Assembly: GCA_036563645.1 (NCBI GenBank)
Contig: DATCMA010000037.1
Coordinates: 84,767 to 148,766, forward strand
Length of the DNA stretch: 64,000 nucleotides
Direction: 5' to 3'
From: DATCMA01 sp036563645
GTDB lineage: Bacteria; Actinomycetota; Actinomycetes; Mycobacteriales; Micromonosporaceae
Shown here: in pieces, positions 35,108 to 43,931 of the stretch
How positions within the stretch are numbered: position 1 is the first letter of the stretch
Layout of the letters: every line of letters begins with the position of its first letter
Made by a program: the position numbers and the translations under genes
Notes under the pieces: model-generated
The model's input: the letters and a program-made list of their open reading frames with translations, nothing else
Told to the model about the DNA's origin: nothing
Databases searched by the model: none

Positions 35108-35791
35108 TCAGCGGACGCAGGGCATGCCGTTGACCGTGCAGCTCGTCGGGATGACCCGGTGCGCGGTGAAGGTGCGCCCCCGGAAACTCCACTGGACCCG
35201 GCTGCCCGGGGGCACCGGCCGCGTTCCCGACAAACGCACCGTGTGGCCTGAGACCTCGACAATCACGTCACTCGGGGGCGGTTGCGTGACCCACACCCGT
35301 CGCGGATAGGTCACCTGCACCTCGACGTACGCCGCTTCGTCAGATTGGTTCATGACCTCGACGGTGGCCAGGAAGCCGAATGCCGCCTGGCTCGACGTGT
35401 AGCGGGCCGAGACCTGGGGCGTCGCGGACGCGCGCGGTGACGACGGCGCCACCGACGTGGCGGTGGGCCGCGGTGACGGAGGCGCCGAATGGGCGCGGGA
35501 GACGGGTGCCACCGGCGTCGGTGAGGGCGACGGCGAGGCGGTGGCGGTCGACGGCGGCGCGCTGGCGCTCGGACTGTCCACCTGTGCCGCGGGCACGGGC
35601 CAGGCGAGCGATGGGGACGCTGACACCGCGGTGGGCTGGACGAGCAGCAACGGCGGACTACCGGACATGGCGTGGAATACACCCCACACCGACGCGCCGA
35701 GCGCGACCGCCGCCGCGACCCCGACCGTGAGACTGGACCGCCAGGACGCGGCACGTGGGGTGGTGGGCTCCCGCGCGACGTCCTTGTCCAC
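35108..35791 (-). CDS. Membrane-anchored protein with CBM2-like C-terminal domain
   Basis: 227 residues from a GTG. One helix near residues 21-43 (signal anchor), a Pro/Ser/Ala linker (about 50-125), and a beta domain (about 128-227). That domain (GFLATVEVMNQSDEAAYVEV ... VPPGSRVQWSFRG ... CTVNGMPC) has the layout of carbohydrate-binding module family 2, but the surface Trp residues that grip cellulose are mostly missing, so sugar binding is doubtful. Lies between smpB and ssrA. Confidence 0.6.
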   Translation of the reverse strand: MDKDVAREPTTPRAASWRSSLTVGVAAAVALGASVWGVFHAMSGSPPLLLVQPTAVSASPSLAWPVPAAQVDSPSASAPPSTATASPSPSPTPVAPVSRAHSAPPSPRPTATSVAPSSPRASATPQVSARYTSSQAAFGFLATVEVMNQSDEAAYVEVQVTYPRRVWVTQPPPSDVIVEVSGHTVRLSGTRPVPPGSRVQWSFRGRTFTAHRVIPTSCTVNGMPCVR

Positions 35792-35853
35792 CGCCCGACC
35801 CCTCCCGCCGGATCATCAACCCGACGAGAGCGTAACCGGACACGAGAGATAGG

Positions 35854-36330
35854 TCACTCCCATCCTTTGCCCCGTCGCCCCAGCGCGCGGCGCATCTCCC
35901 GTTCCGCGTCCCGTTTCGCCATGGCCTGGCGCTTGTCGTACGACTTCTTCCCCTTGGCCAGGGCGAGCTCCACCTTGGCCCAGCCGTCGGAGAAGTACAC
36001 GCTCAGCGGAATGAGCGTCAGCCCAGTCTCCCGCAGCTTCCCAATCAGCCGGTTGATCTCGTAGCGCTTGAGCAACAGCTTGCGGGTACGGCGCGGCTCA
36101 TGGTTGGTCCAGGTCCCCTGCGCGTACTCGGGGATGTGCATCCCGTACAGGAATATTTCCCCGTCCCTTTCCTGAGCGAACGCGTCCACGAGGGACGCTC
36201 GTCCGGCCCGCAGCGACTTCACCTCGGTGCCGGTCAGCACCATGCCCGCTTCGTACGTGTCGAGGATGGTGTAGTCGTGGTGGGCCTTGCGATTCGAGGC
36301 GATGACCTTGCGCCCCTTCTCTCGTGGCAT
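35854..36330 (-). CDS. smpB: SsrA-binding protein SmpB
   Basis: 158 residues, binds tmRNA and brings it to stalled ribosomes. Start is the ATG at 36330 with GGGAGG 9 nt upstream. Family marks: IASNRKAHHDYTILDTYEAGMVLTG, EVKSLRAG, MHIPEYAQGTW and HEPRRTRKLLL, with a basic C-terminal tail KGKKSYDKRQAMAKRDAERE. Its RNA partner is encoded 950 bases downstream on the same strand. Confidence 0.95.
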   Translation of the reverse strand: MPREKGRKVIASNRKAHHDYTILDTYEAGMVLTGTEVKSLRAGRASLVDAFAQERDGEIFLYGMHIPEYAQGTWTNHEPRRTRKLLLKRYEINRLIGKLRETGLTLIPLSVYFSDGWAKVELALAKGKKSYDKRQAMAKRDAEREMRRALGRRGKGWE

Positions 36331-36429
36331 CTGGCGACACCTCCCGCGCGCTTCGCGCCGCGCCATGCTATCCCAGCACGACGCGATCGCCGCGCGGACG
36401 GACAGCCGGCGACGCCGACGGGACGGGAA

Positions 36430-37692
36430 TCAGCACAGACACGCCGGCAACCAGTTCAGCGGCTGAACCGGCGTGCCGTTGAGCCGCACCTCGAAGTGGA
36501 GGTGGTAGCCGGTTGAGGCCCCGGTCGTGCCGACCCGGCCGATGACCTGGCCCGCGCGCACCTGCTGACCCACCTGCACGTTGATCGCTGACTGGTGGGC
36601 GTAGCAGGTGCTCAACCACTGGCCGTTGTAGCGGCCGTGGCTGATGCACGTGAAGTTGCCGTACCCGCCGTTCCAGCCAGCCCACACCACCGTGCCGTCG
36701 GCGGCGGCGTAGATTGGGGCGCCGCCAGGCGCCGCGATGTCGATGCCGTCGTGCTGCTGCCAGACGTGGTAGTACGGGTCGTACCGCATACCGAAGTCGC
36801 TGGACTTCCACCCTTTGGTGGGCATGAGCAGCCGCGCGCCCGGTTGCCACGACGGTGCCGATCCGCTTTGGTTCTTGCGCTGCTGCTGGGCTTCCCAGGC
36901 GGCGAGTTGCCGCGCGATGCGGGCCGCTTCCTCCTTGGCCCGCTGGTAGCGCGCGAGACTGGCCTCGCGCTCCTGCTCCGCGACGTCGAGCGCCGACTGC
37001 CGTTCGTCGATGAGCGCTTGCACCGCCGCGGCCGCGGCCTCCGCCTCCGCCTGTGCCCGCTTGGCGTCTTCGAGCGCCTGTTCCGCCGCGGCCTGGGCTT
37101 CCGCCGCCTCGCGCTGCTTGAGGGCGGCCTCGTTCTCGGTTCGCTTGGCCGCCATCCGAGCCGCGAGGAGCTCGTCCAGGGCCGCCTGTTCGCTCGCCAT
37201 GACCCGCTCGAAGTAGCCGAAGCGCTCCGCGAGCTCGAGGGGGGTACGCGCGTCGATCAACACGTTCATCGTGACGAGGCCGCTGCCCTTGTAGTTCGCG
37301 GTGACGAAGGAACCGACCCGCTCACGGGCCTGCTGGACCCGCCGCTCCGACTCCTGGTAGCGCTGCTGGGCCTGGTGGAGCGCCATCTGGGCCTCGGCCG
37401 CCTTGCGCCGCGCGGTATTCGCCGCCGCCTCGGCGGCGGCGACTCGCCCTCGGGCCTCCGCCACCCGGCTTTGCGCAGCCGGCAGGGCCGCGGTCGCGGC
37501 TGCGAGGCGCCGGGCGGCCGCCTGCGCGCGTTCCGTGGCGCTCTCCAAGATTGCCGAGGCCTTGGCGACTTCCGCGTCGATGCGTGCCTTGTCGTCGCGG
37601 GGATCCGCCTGGACGGGCGCCGATGGCAGCGCGACCATCGCCACCGCCATAGCGATCACGAGGGCCAGCGGCATGCGCCGGTGCGAGCCCAC
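36430..37692 (-). CDS. LytM/M23 peptidase with coiled coil, FtsEX-linked cell-wall hydrolase
   Basis: 420 residues from a GTG (GGGGAGG 8 nt upstream). A signal peptide (1-29, VQADP) is followed by a long coiled coil (about 35-275, Ala/Glu/Arg heptads) and an M23 domain (about 295-415). Zinc ligands are present: HDGIDIA (H-x3-D) and HLHFEV (HxH). Layout equals EnvC/RipC proteins that are switched on by FtsX across the membrane. It lies directly behind ftsX on the same strand, separated by a terminator. Confidence 0.9.
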   Translation of the reverse strand: MGSHRRMPLALVIAMAVAMVALPSAPVQADPRDDKARIDAEVAKASAILESATERAQAAARRLAAATAALPAAQSRVAEARGRVAAAEAAANTARRKAAEAQMALHQAQQRYQESERRVQQARERVGSFVTANYKGSGLVTMNVLIDARTPLELAERFGYFERVMASEQAALDELLAARMAAKRTENEAALKQREAAEAQAAAEQALEDAKRAQAEAEAAAAAVQALIDERQSALDVAEQEREASLARYQRAKEEAARIARQLAAWEAQQQRKNQSGSAPSWQPGARLLMPTKGWKSSDFGMRYDPYYHVWQQHDGIDIAAPGGAPIYAAADGTVVWAGWNGGYGNFTCISHGRYNGQWLSTCYAHQSAINVQVGQQVRAGQVIGRVGTTGASTGYHLHFEVRLNGTPVQPLNWLPACLC

Positions 37693-37782
37693 GGGACAAG
37701 CCTCCCCTCACGCCAAGAGAGGTCTACTCCCGTCATATCGGCCACAGACGCGAAAAAGTACCGCTATACGCCGCAAAAGTTA

Positions 37783-37823
37783 GAAAAGCCACCCATCGGA
37801 GGGCCGCCGATGGGTGGCTTTTC
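37783..37823 (-). terminator. Rho-independent terminator after ftsX
   Basis: 17-bp perfect stem (arms GAAAAGCCACCCATCGG and its complement) with a 7-base loop. On the minus strand it is followed by CTAACTTTT after GGCTTTT, giving a U-rich tail. It ends the ftsE-ftsX transcript, so the peptidase gene needs its own promoter. Confidence 0.88.
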
Positions 37824-37858
37824 CCAGAATGAGCGATTTCTGACGACCGTACGCGCGC

Positions 37859-38734
37859 TCACACCCGCAGGTAGAACCGGAGGGTGATCCACGCGGTGAT
37901 CGCGCTGACCAGCGCACCCGTCCCCGCCATGACCGGGAACATGAGCAGAACTTCTTTCCACAGCAGGGGCGTGAGCAGGTCAGTCAAGTCCCGCAGCGCG
38001 CCATCGAGCAAGAAGATCTTGGCCAGAGCGAGCGCGCCAAAGCCGAGAATCGCGCCGATCAATCCCGCGACGACCGCCTCGAGGACGAACGGAGCCTGGA
38101 TAAACCAGTTGGACGCCCCAACCAGCTTCATCACGGCGACCTCGCGGCGCTTGCTGTACGCCGCTACCTGGATCGTGTTCCCCACCAGCAGGAGCGCGGC
38201 GAAGGCCATGACGAGCGCGATCACCGCCGCGAGACTCTGAATTGCGTTGAGGATCTTAAATATCTTCTCCAGCAGTCGCCGCTGGTCGATGATTTCGTCG
38301 ATCCCCTCGGCGTCCTTGTACTTCTCAAAAATCTGGTTGTACTGCGTCGGGTCTTTGAGCTTGACGCGGAACGACTGCGGAAGCTGCTCCGGCTTGACGG
38401 CGTTGACCAGCTCCGGCGCGTCTCGATAGAGCTCTTTGAACTTGTTGTAGGCCATCTCCCGGGTCTCGAAGAGAACCTCCCGGACCAAGGGATCGGCCCT
38501 CAGCTCGGCGTCGAGCGCGGCACGCCGCTCCTCGGTGATCTCGTCATCGAGGAAGATCGCGACGTTCAGCTCGCCGTAGTACTGCTCCTTCATCTTGTTG
38601 ACCTGCAGGTACATCAGGCCACTCGCGCCGAGCATGCTCAGCGAGACCGCCATCGTAATGATCATGGCGATCGTCATGGTCACGTTGCGCCACAGCCCGA
38701 GCACCACCTCGGACAGGACGTATTTCGCGCGCAT
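37859..38734 (-). CDS. ftsX: Cell-division ABC transporter permease FtsX
   Basis: 291 residues with four helices: one near 20-45, three after 180. The large extracellular loop (45-180) is where cell-wall hydrolases dock. LWRNVTMTIAMIITMAVSLS and the C-terminal AITAWITLRFYLRV are typical. ATG at 38734 has AAGGA 7 nt upstream. Forms a complex with FtsE that converts ATP use into activation of the LytM protein encoded next door. Confidence 0.93.
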   Translation of the reverse strand: MRAKYVLSEVVLGLWRNVTMTIAMIITMAVSLSMLGASGLMYLQVNKMKEQYYGELNVAIFLDDEITEERRAALDAELRADPLVREVLFETREMAYNKFKELYRDAPELVNAVKPEQLPQSFRVKLKDPTQYNQIFEKYKDAEGIDEIIDQRRLLEKIFKILNAIQSLAAVIALVMAFAALLLVGNTIQVAAYSKRREVAVMKLVGASNWFIQAPFVLEAVVAGLIGAILGFGALALAKIFLLDGALRDLTDLLTPLLWKEVLLMFPVMAGTGALVSAITAWITLRFYLRV

Positions 38735-38811
38735 CGGGGTTCCTTCCGGATCTCCGCGGGAGTGGTGGTCGTCAGATCACGGCGGGCCGCCGGCAGCGGC
38801 TGCGGCGAGGA

Positions 38812-39492
38812 CTAGCCGTAGACACCGCGAGGCTGGTCGCGAACGATGCGCCCACTCTCAATTTCAATGACGCGCCGACGCATCTGATTCACGATGTTCG
38901 AGTCGTGAGTGACCATGACGACGGTCGTGCCCGTCCGGTTGATGCGGTCCAGCAGGCGCATGATTTCGATCGACGTGTCCGGGTCGAGGTTACCGGTCGG
39001 CTCGTCAGCGAGCAGGATGAGGGGTCGGTTGACGAAGGCCCGGGCGATCGCGACCCGCTGCTGCTCACCACCGGAGAGCTCATGCGGGTATCGATGTTCC
39101 TTACCCCCGAGGCCAACGAGCTCCAACACCTCTGGGACGACTCGGCGCGCCACCGCCTTGGTCTTGCCGATCACCTCGAGCGCGAACGCGACGTTCTCGT
39201 AGGCGGTGCGGTTCGGCAGTAGGCGGAAGTCCTGGAAGACGCATCCGATAGACCGCCGGAACTGCGGGATCCGCCAGGACCGAAGGGAGGTCACGTCCTT
39301 GTTGTTGACGTACACCTTGCCCTTCGTCGGCGTGATCTCGTGCAACAGCAGCTTGATGATCGTCGACTTGCCGGACCCAGACGGACCGATGAAGAAGACG
39401 AACTCGCCTTTGTCGATCGAGACCGAGACGTTGTCGAGCGCGGGCCGCGACGCCTTTGGATACGTCTTAGTGACGTTCTCAAGCCGAATCAC
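38812..39492 (-). CDS. ftsE: Cell-division ATP-binding protein FtsE
   Basis: 226 residues if started at the GTG at 39492, where the family begins (IRLENVTKTYP). Walker A GPSGSGKST, Q-loop VFQDFRLL, signature LSGGEQQR, Walker B ILLADEPTGNLDP and H-loop THD are all intact. A -35/-10 pair just upstream would start the message at or near this GTG, so the mRNA may be leaderless. A 14-codon upstream extension is open but has no ribosome site. Confidence 0.92.
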   Translation of the reverse strand: MIRLENVTKTYPKASRPALDNVSVSIDKGEFVFFIGPSGSGKSTIIKLLLHEITPTKGKVYVNNKDVTSLRSWRIPQFRRSIGCVFQDFRLLPNRTAYENVAFALEVIGKTKAVARRVVPEVLELVGLGGKEHRYPHELSGGEQQRVAIARAFVNRPLILLADEPTGNLDPDTSIEIMRLLDRINRTGTTVVMVTHDSNIVNQMRRRVIEIESGRIVRDQPRGVYG

Positions 39493-39500
39493 GGGTCGTG

Positions 39501-39528
39501 AGTCTACGCGGTGTAACCGAAAGGCCAA
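39501..39528 (-). promoter_or_regulatory. Possible leaderless promoter of ftsE
   Basis: On the minus strand TTGGCC (39523-39528), 16 bases, then TAGACT (39501-39506). The expected start site falls within a few bases of the GTG at 39492. Leaderless genes are common in Actinobacteria. The -35 match is weak. Confidence 0.4.
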
Positions 39529-39780
39529 GTCCACTATGAGGTGCTATGGGTGGAATGCCGGAAACGTCCTAGAGGTCTGTGTTCCACGACCCCCCGCACG
39601 CCAGCCGCCACCCTGGCCCGGTGACCGGCTCCGCTCACGCGCCCTGAGCAAGGCAAACGCCGACGTCTATCGATCGCACGCCGACGCCGCGGCCCACGCG
39701 CGCGTCGTCCGCCAGCCCGGTCGCCCCGCTCCCCGGGGCGACCCCACGATCACGAATCGATCTCGTCCGCTGCGCGGCGA

Positions 39781-40902
39781 TTACGCTGCGTTATTGGCCA
39801 TCTGCTGGCGCTTGCGCCACCGGATGCCCGCCTCGATGAAGGCGTCCAGCTCGCCGTCGAAGACCGCTGCCGGATTGCCGGTTTCGACCTCGGTGCGCAG
39901 GTCCTTGACCATCTGGTACGGGTGCAGCACGTACGACCGCATCTGGTCGCCCCAGGAACCGGCGGCATCGGCCTTCAGGCCGTTCATCTTCGCCTGCTCC
40001 TCCTGCCGCTTCCGCTCCAGCAGTCGGGCCTGCAGCACCTTCATCGCCGTCGCCTTGTTCTGGAGCTGGGACTTCTCGTTCTGGCAGGTCACCACGATGC
40101 CCGTCGGCAGGTGGGTGATCCGCACCGCCGAGTCGGTGGTGTTGACGCTCTGCCCACCCGGGCCGGAGGAGCGGAAGACGTCCACCCGGATCTCGTGCTC
40201 CGGGATCTCGATGTGGTCAGTCTGCTCCACCACCGGGAGCACCTCGACCCCGGCGAAGCTGGTCTGCCGGCGCCCTTGGTTGTCGAACGGGCTGATCCGC
40301 ACCAATCGGTGGGTGCCGGCCTCCGCGCACAAGGTCCCGTAGGCGTACGGTGCCTTGACCGCGAAGGTGGCCGACTTCAGCCCGGCCTCCTCGGCGTACG
40401 AGGTCTCGTACACCTCCGTCGGGTAGCCGTGCCGCTCCGCCCAGCGCAGGTACATCCGCAGCAGCATCTCGGCGAAGTCGGCCGCATCCACACCGCCGGC
40501 GCCGGCCCGAATCGCCACCAGTGCCTCCCGCGAGTCGTACTCGCCGGAGAGCAGGGTGCGGACCTCAACCTCGCTAATGGCCTTGCGCAGCTCAGCCGCC
40601 TCAGCCCTGACCTCGTTGATCGTGCTGGTGTCGCCCTCGGCCTCCGCCATTTCCAGGAGGAGGATGGCGTCGTCCAGCCGACTCCGCAGCTTCTCTACCT
40701 TCGAGAGCTCGGCGTTGAGGTGCGACAGCTGCGAGGTCACCTTCTGCGCGCGCTCCTGGTCGTTCCACAGACCAGGGTCGGCGGCAGCCTGCTCCAGCTC
40801 CGCCTTCTCGCGCCGCATCTTGTCGAGATCAAGCACTGACTCGACGCCACGGAGGGTAGCGTCGAGTTGCTTGAGCTGTTCAGCGAGGTCGACAGCGGTC
40901 AC
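39781..40902 (-). CDS. prfB: Peptide chain release factor 2
   Basis: Reads UGA and UAA stop codons. 373 residues from a GTG at 40902, matching the usual start region (TAVDLAEQLKQL). The codon-recognition tripeptide SPF (RISPFDNQGRR) and the GGQ peptidyl-release motif (SSGPGGQSVNTTDSAVR) are intact. The gene has no internal UGA frameshift site of the enteric kind. Next to ftsE, as in other actinomycetes. Confidence 0.95.
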   Translation of the reverse strand: MTAVDLAEQLKQLDATLRGVESVLDLDKMRREKAELEQAAADPGLWNDQERAQKVTSQLSHLNAELSKVEKLRSRLDDAILLLEMAEAEGDTSTINEVRAEAAELRKAISEVEVRTLLSGEYDSREALVAIRAGAGGVDAADFAEMLLRMYLRWAERHGYPTEVYETSYAEEAGLKSATFAVKAPYAYGTLCAEAGTHRLVRISPFDNQGRRQTSFAGVEVLPVVEQTDHIEIPEHEIRVDVFRSSGPGGQSVNTTDSAVRITHLPTGIVVTCQNEKSQLQNKATAMKVLQARLLERKRQEEQAKMNGLKADAAGSWGDQMRSYVLHPYQMVKDLRTEVETGNPAAVFDGELDAFIEAGIRWRKRQQMANNAA

Positions 40903-40986
40903 AACCACCAAGAATACGTCGTCGGCTCCGAGGCGCCGGCGCACCTCCCGGTGACCCAACCGCCGGGCCGGCAGCCGGCCGGGCCG

Positions 40987-41502
40987 CTAGTCGACCGGCA
41001 GGTTCTTCAGCCAGGACAGCGCGGCCCGGTGGTACGCGACCGCGAACTCCAACGCGGCCGCCCCGTACGTGTCTCCGGCCTTCCTCGCCTCTTTCGCCTG
41101 CTCCCGGACGGCGGCGAGCGCCGCGGTGTGGTGCTCGGTAGCCTGCTGCTGCAGGATGCGCAGCTGGTCTCCCGAGTGCAGCTCCCCAAAGGCGATCCGC
41201 AGGGCAACGGGGTTGCGTAACGCGTCGCGGCCCGGCCCCTCGGCGAGCCACCGGGCGAAGACTCGCTTGCCCGCGGCGGTGATGGCGTATGGCTGGCTCG
41301 AGCGCGGCCCCGGCTTCCCGAGCCGGACGTAGCCCCGCTCAGCAAGCACCGGCAACTCCCGGTACACCTGGCTGCGCGTCATCGACCAGTACGGGGCGAG
41401 ACGGCGCTCGGCGGCGGCCATCAACTGGCCACCGGTCATCGGTCCTTCATGGAGCAGACCCAACAGGGCCGCTGCGGTAGGGTTGATTCCAACATCCGCC
41501 AT
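40987..41502 (-). CDS. PadR-family transcriptional regulator
   Basis: 171 residues from the ATG at 41502. The N-terminal winged helix (about 5-85) includes AALLGLLHEGPMTGGQL and RSQVYRELPVLAERGYV as in PadR; the C-terminal ~85 residues are an amphipathic helix pair for dimerisation (EHHTAALAAVREQAKEARK). Two inverted repeats lie 90-155 bases upstream and may be its operators. Confidence 0.87.
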   Translation of the reverse strand: MADVGINPTAAALLGLLHEGPMTGGQLMAAAERRLAPYWSMTRSQVYRELPVLAERGYVRLGKPGPRSSQPYAITAAGKRVFARWLAEGPGRDALRNPVALRIAFGELHSGDQLRILQQQATEHHTAALAAVREQAKEARKAGDTYGAAALEFAVAYHRAALSWLKNLPVD

Positions 41503-42078
41503 GCCCTCCACGCTGCCACTTTGTCTCCTCCACGTCCAGGATTTCGCGTGATCAGAAGCGCCATCTCCTCCTAATTGCACTGTCCGTGGGCGACAGTCGG
41601 ATGAGGACTGTCAATATCTGCACAGACCGGCTGTCCGGTATATGACCCAAACAGCCGAAAAGATTGTCCTCCGTTCGAATATCACCCGAAAGGGTGCATT
41701 GAGGGAATCGGCACGCCGGGGAGCTGCGGATAAGCGCGTAGATCGATCAGGTGACGAGGACAACTCATCAAGAAATACCCCTGATTAGGGCGTGTTGGGA
41801 AGACCTCGCGTGATGTGACATTCGGGTGCGTAAACGACTGTCATCCCAAAGGGTGTCATGCTCACCACAACCACCACGGTCGGGTGATATGTCGCCACCA
41901 TGGCCTCGCCCCCGGGTGGGCGACCTCACCCCCTGATCCCGTGGCGGCCTCACCCCCTCCAGCACAACGTCAGTCGATCGCAACCCGCGCGTACGCTGAG
42001 ACACCGGCGCCCCGCCGGCGCGGCGACCCCGGCTCGGCGGGGACACCTCCGGCCGGAAATCCGTCGAAGGGGGAGACC
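41503..42078. promoter_or_regulatory. Divergent intergenic region with two inverted repeats
   Basis: 576 bases between the PadR gene and the plus-strand membrane protein, AT-richer than flanks. GACAGTC-N7-GACTGTC at 41592-41612 is a perfect 7-bp repeat, and CGGCTGT-N16-ACAGCCG at 41628-41657 is a second. PadR proteins usually bind such dyads close to their own promoter. No gene seen. Confidence 0.5.
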
Positions 42079-43158
42079 ATGCCCGACGAGTCCACCCAGC
42101 CCACCACCAGCGTGCCCACGGACCCGGCCGACACCGAGCCCACCGCCGAGTCCGCCAGCCACCCCCCGGCCGCGATCGGCACGCTCTGGCTGGCCGCGCT
42201 CGCCCTCGGCTGGTTGGCCTTGATGGTGCGCTCTACTCAGGTGTCCCTGGCCGGTCTCGAGGACACGGTCGTGGTCACCGCCGCCGCCATCGGGCTACCC
42301 GCGGCGATCTCCGCGGCCCTGGTGTGCGGCGCTGGCATCGGTCTCGCCGTCCGGCACCTGTTCCGGGCTCACCACGCGCCGCCGATCGTCCGCTTCGGCA
42401 CCGCCCTCGGCGCGGGGCTGCTCACCGGAGTGGCCACCGGCGCCACGCTCGCGCTCACGGCCAGCAGCGCAGAGCAGTCGCTCGTCCTGCTCCTCAGCGG
42501 CGCTGTCGCCGCGGCGGCGACCATCGGTGGGGCGATCGCCGGTATCCGCGCGGGCGCGGTCGTCGGAGCGGGAGTCGCCTCCTCGCTCGCGGTCTTTCTC
42601 CTGACCCTCCTGCGGGAGCTGTTCACCACTCCCCTCCTCACCCTCTTCGGAGCGGACCACACCGATCCGGTGTCGTTGCTCACCGCGCAACGGTGGCTGG
42701 GGCTGACCACCTCACTGCTCGGCGGAGTCCTCGCCGGGCTGGTCGCGTTCGCGTACCTCCGACGCGCCGCCCGCCGAGGCGGGGACGCACCGCGCTGGCC
42801 GGCGTACCTGTGGGCCGGGGGTGGTGCCGGCGTGATGCTCCTGCTCACCGAGGTGATCACGCTGGCGGGTGGCTCCCGGCTGCTCTCCTGGGCCCGGGCG
42901 ATCAGCGAGGGCGACAGCATCTACCAGGACCTCGCCTATCGATCCCGGACCAACGCGGCGCTCATGGTCTTCTTCGTCGGCGCGATCATCGCGATCATCG
43001 CGTTTGGCCGAACGCTGCCCTCGCGGGAGGAGGAGTCTCCGGCTGAGCACGCAAAGCAGGTTCCCTCCGGGCGCGCGGAGGAGGCTCCGTCCGCTGAGGA
43101 AACGGGTCACGACGCCGCCGAGGGCGCGACGGTGACGTCAGGCGACCCACGCGCGTGA
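42079..43158 (+). CDS. Multi-pass membrane protein of unknown function
   Basis: 359 residues from the ATG at 42079 with AAGGGGGAG about 5 nt upstream. A Thr/Glu/Pro-rich N-terminus (1-30) is followed by about seven or eight helices (30-315). Gly/Ala-rich helices (AAAATIGGAIAGIRAGAVVG) suggest close helix packing. The C-terminal 45 residues are acidic. No family recognised. Confidence 0.75.
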   Translation: MPDESTQPTTSVPTDPADTEPTAESASHPPAAIGTLWLAALALGWLALMVRSTQVSLAGLEDTVVVTAAAIGLPAAISAALVCGAGIGLAVRHLFRAHHAPPIVRFGTALGAGLLTGVATGATLALTASSAEQSLVLLLSGAVAAAATIGGAIAGIRAGAVVGAGVASSLAVFLLTLLRELFTTPLLTLFGADHTDPVSLLTAQRWLGLTTSLLGGVLAGLVAFAYLRRAARRGGDAPRWPAYLWAGGGAGVMLLLTEVITLAGGSRLLSWARAISEGDSIYQDLAYRSRTNAALMVFFVGAIIAIIAFGRTLPSREEESPAEHAKQVPSGRAEEAPSAEETGHDAAEGATVTSGDPRA

Positions 43159-43195
43159 CACGCGCCGGGGGCGTGCGGTCTGACCCGCGACCGGT

Positions 43196-43714
43196 CTACC
43201 GCGCCAGGAACGTGTCGACCACGAAGTCCAGCTCCGAGACGTCGTACCACTCCAGCTCGTGGTCCTCGGCGCTCTCCAGGGTCGACTGCGCGTCCGCATC
43301 CCCTGCCGCGGCCGCCTCCGCCGCCGCAGCCGCGGCCGCGACCACCTCGACCGCCTCCTGACCGTCCACGTGCAACGCCGCGACCGCCTCACGAGGCACG
43401 GTGGTGGTGAGGCGGACGTCGCTGGTGCCGAGCTCCGCGGCGCGGACGTGAACCGCCTCGGCGGGGAGATCGGCGGAGACGACGACGCGGCGCCGAGGCG
43501 CGCTCGGGTCGCGGTGCAACAGCAGGAGCGCGTCCTGGGCGGCCCGGGTGAAGGCGATGTACTCCAGTTCCTCCTCGTCGCCCTCGGCGTACCACTCGCG
43601 GAGGCTGGGCGTCACCGCGTGCGCGCCCTCTACCACCAGCTCACCTGCGGACCGCAGCGTCGCCAGCATCGACACGGTCGCCGGCACGTACACCCGAATG
43701 CGTCGCTGTCTCAC
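43196..43714 (-). CDS. DUF6912-like protein
   Basis: 172 residues from a GTG with AAGGAG 7 nt upstream. Starts RRIRVYVPATVSMLATLRSAGEL, a pattern I associate with a small actinobacterial family of unknown function. A central beta/alpha part and an Ala-rich helical stretch (about 125-140) follow, then an acidic end (WYDVSELDFVVDTF). Cytosolic. Confidence 0.7.
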   Translation of the reverse strand: MRQRRIRVYVPATVSMLATLRSAGELVVEGAHAVTPSLREWYAEGDEEELEYIAFTRAAQDALLLLHRDPSAPRRRVVVSADLPAEAVHVRAAELGTSDVRLTTTVPREAVAALHVDGQEAVEVVAAAAAAAEAAAAGDADAQSTLESAEDHELEWYDVSELDFVVDTFLAR

Positions 43715-43931
43715 CGTACGCTCTCCTTATTCGCCCATAGACGCCGCGCGCGGCGCGCGCCCCGCGGCCCCATCCCGTCGCTGGCGGGGAGCCCCGCGGC
43801 GGCTCGCCTCGGGCGTGCTCCTCGTGGTGTGCCTGATCAGCGCCGGTGACGCGCCGCGCGGGATAGGCCACCAGGGGTGGTCGATGGCAGACTAGGGCCA
43901 GATCTCACCACACCCGCACCCGGGAGTCACC

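Noticed and set aside
39781..40902. Programmed +1 frameshift in prfB
   Set aside because: The gene is open from start to stop with no internal UGA or CUUUGA site, as usual in Actinobacteria.
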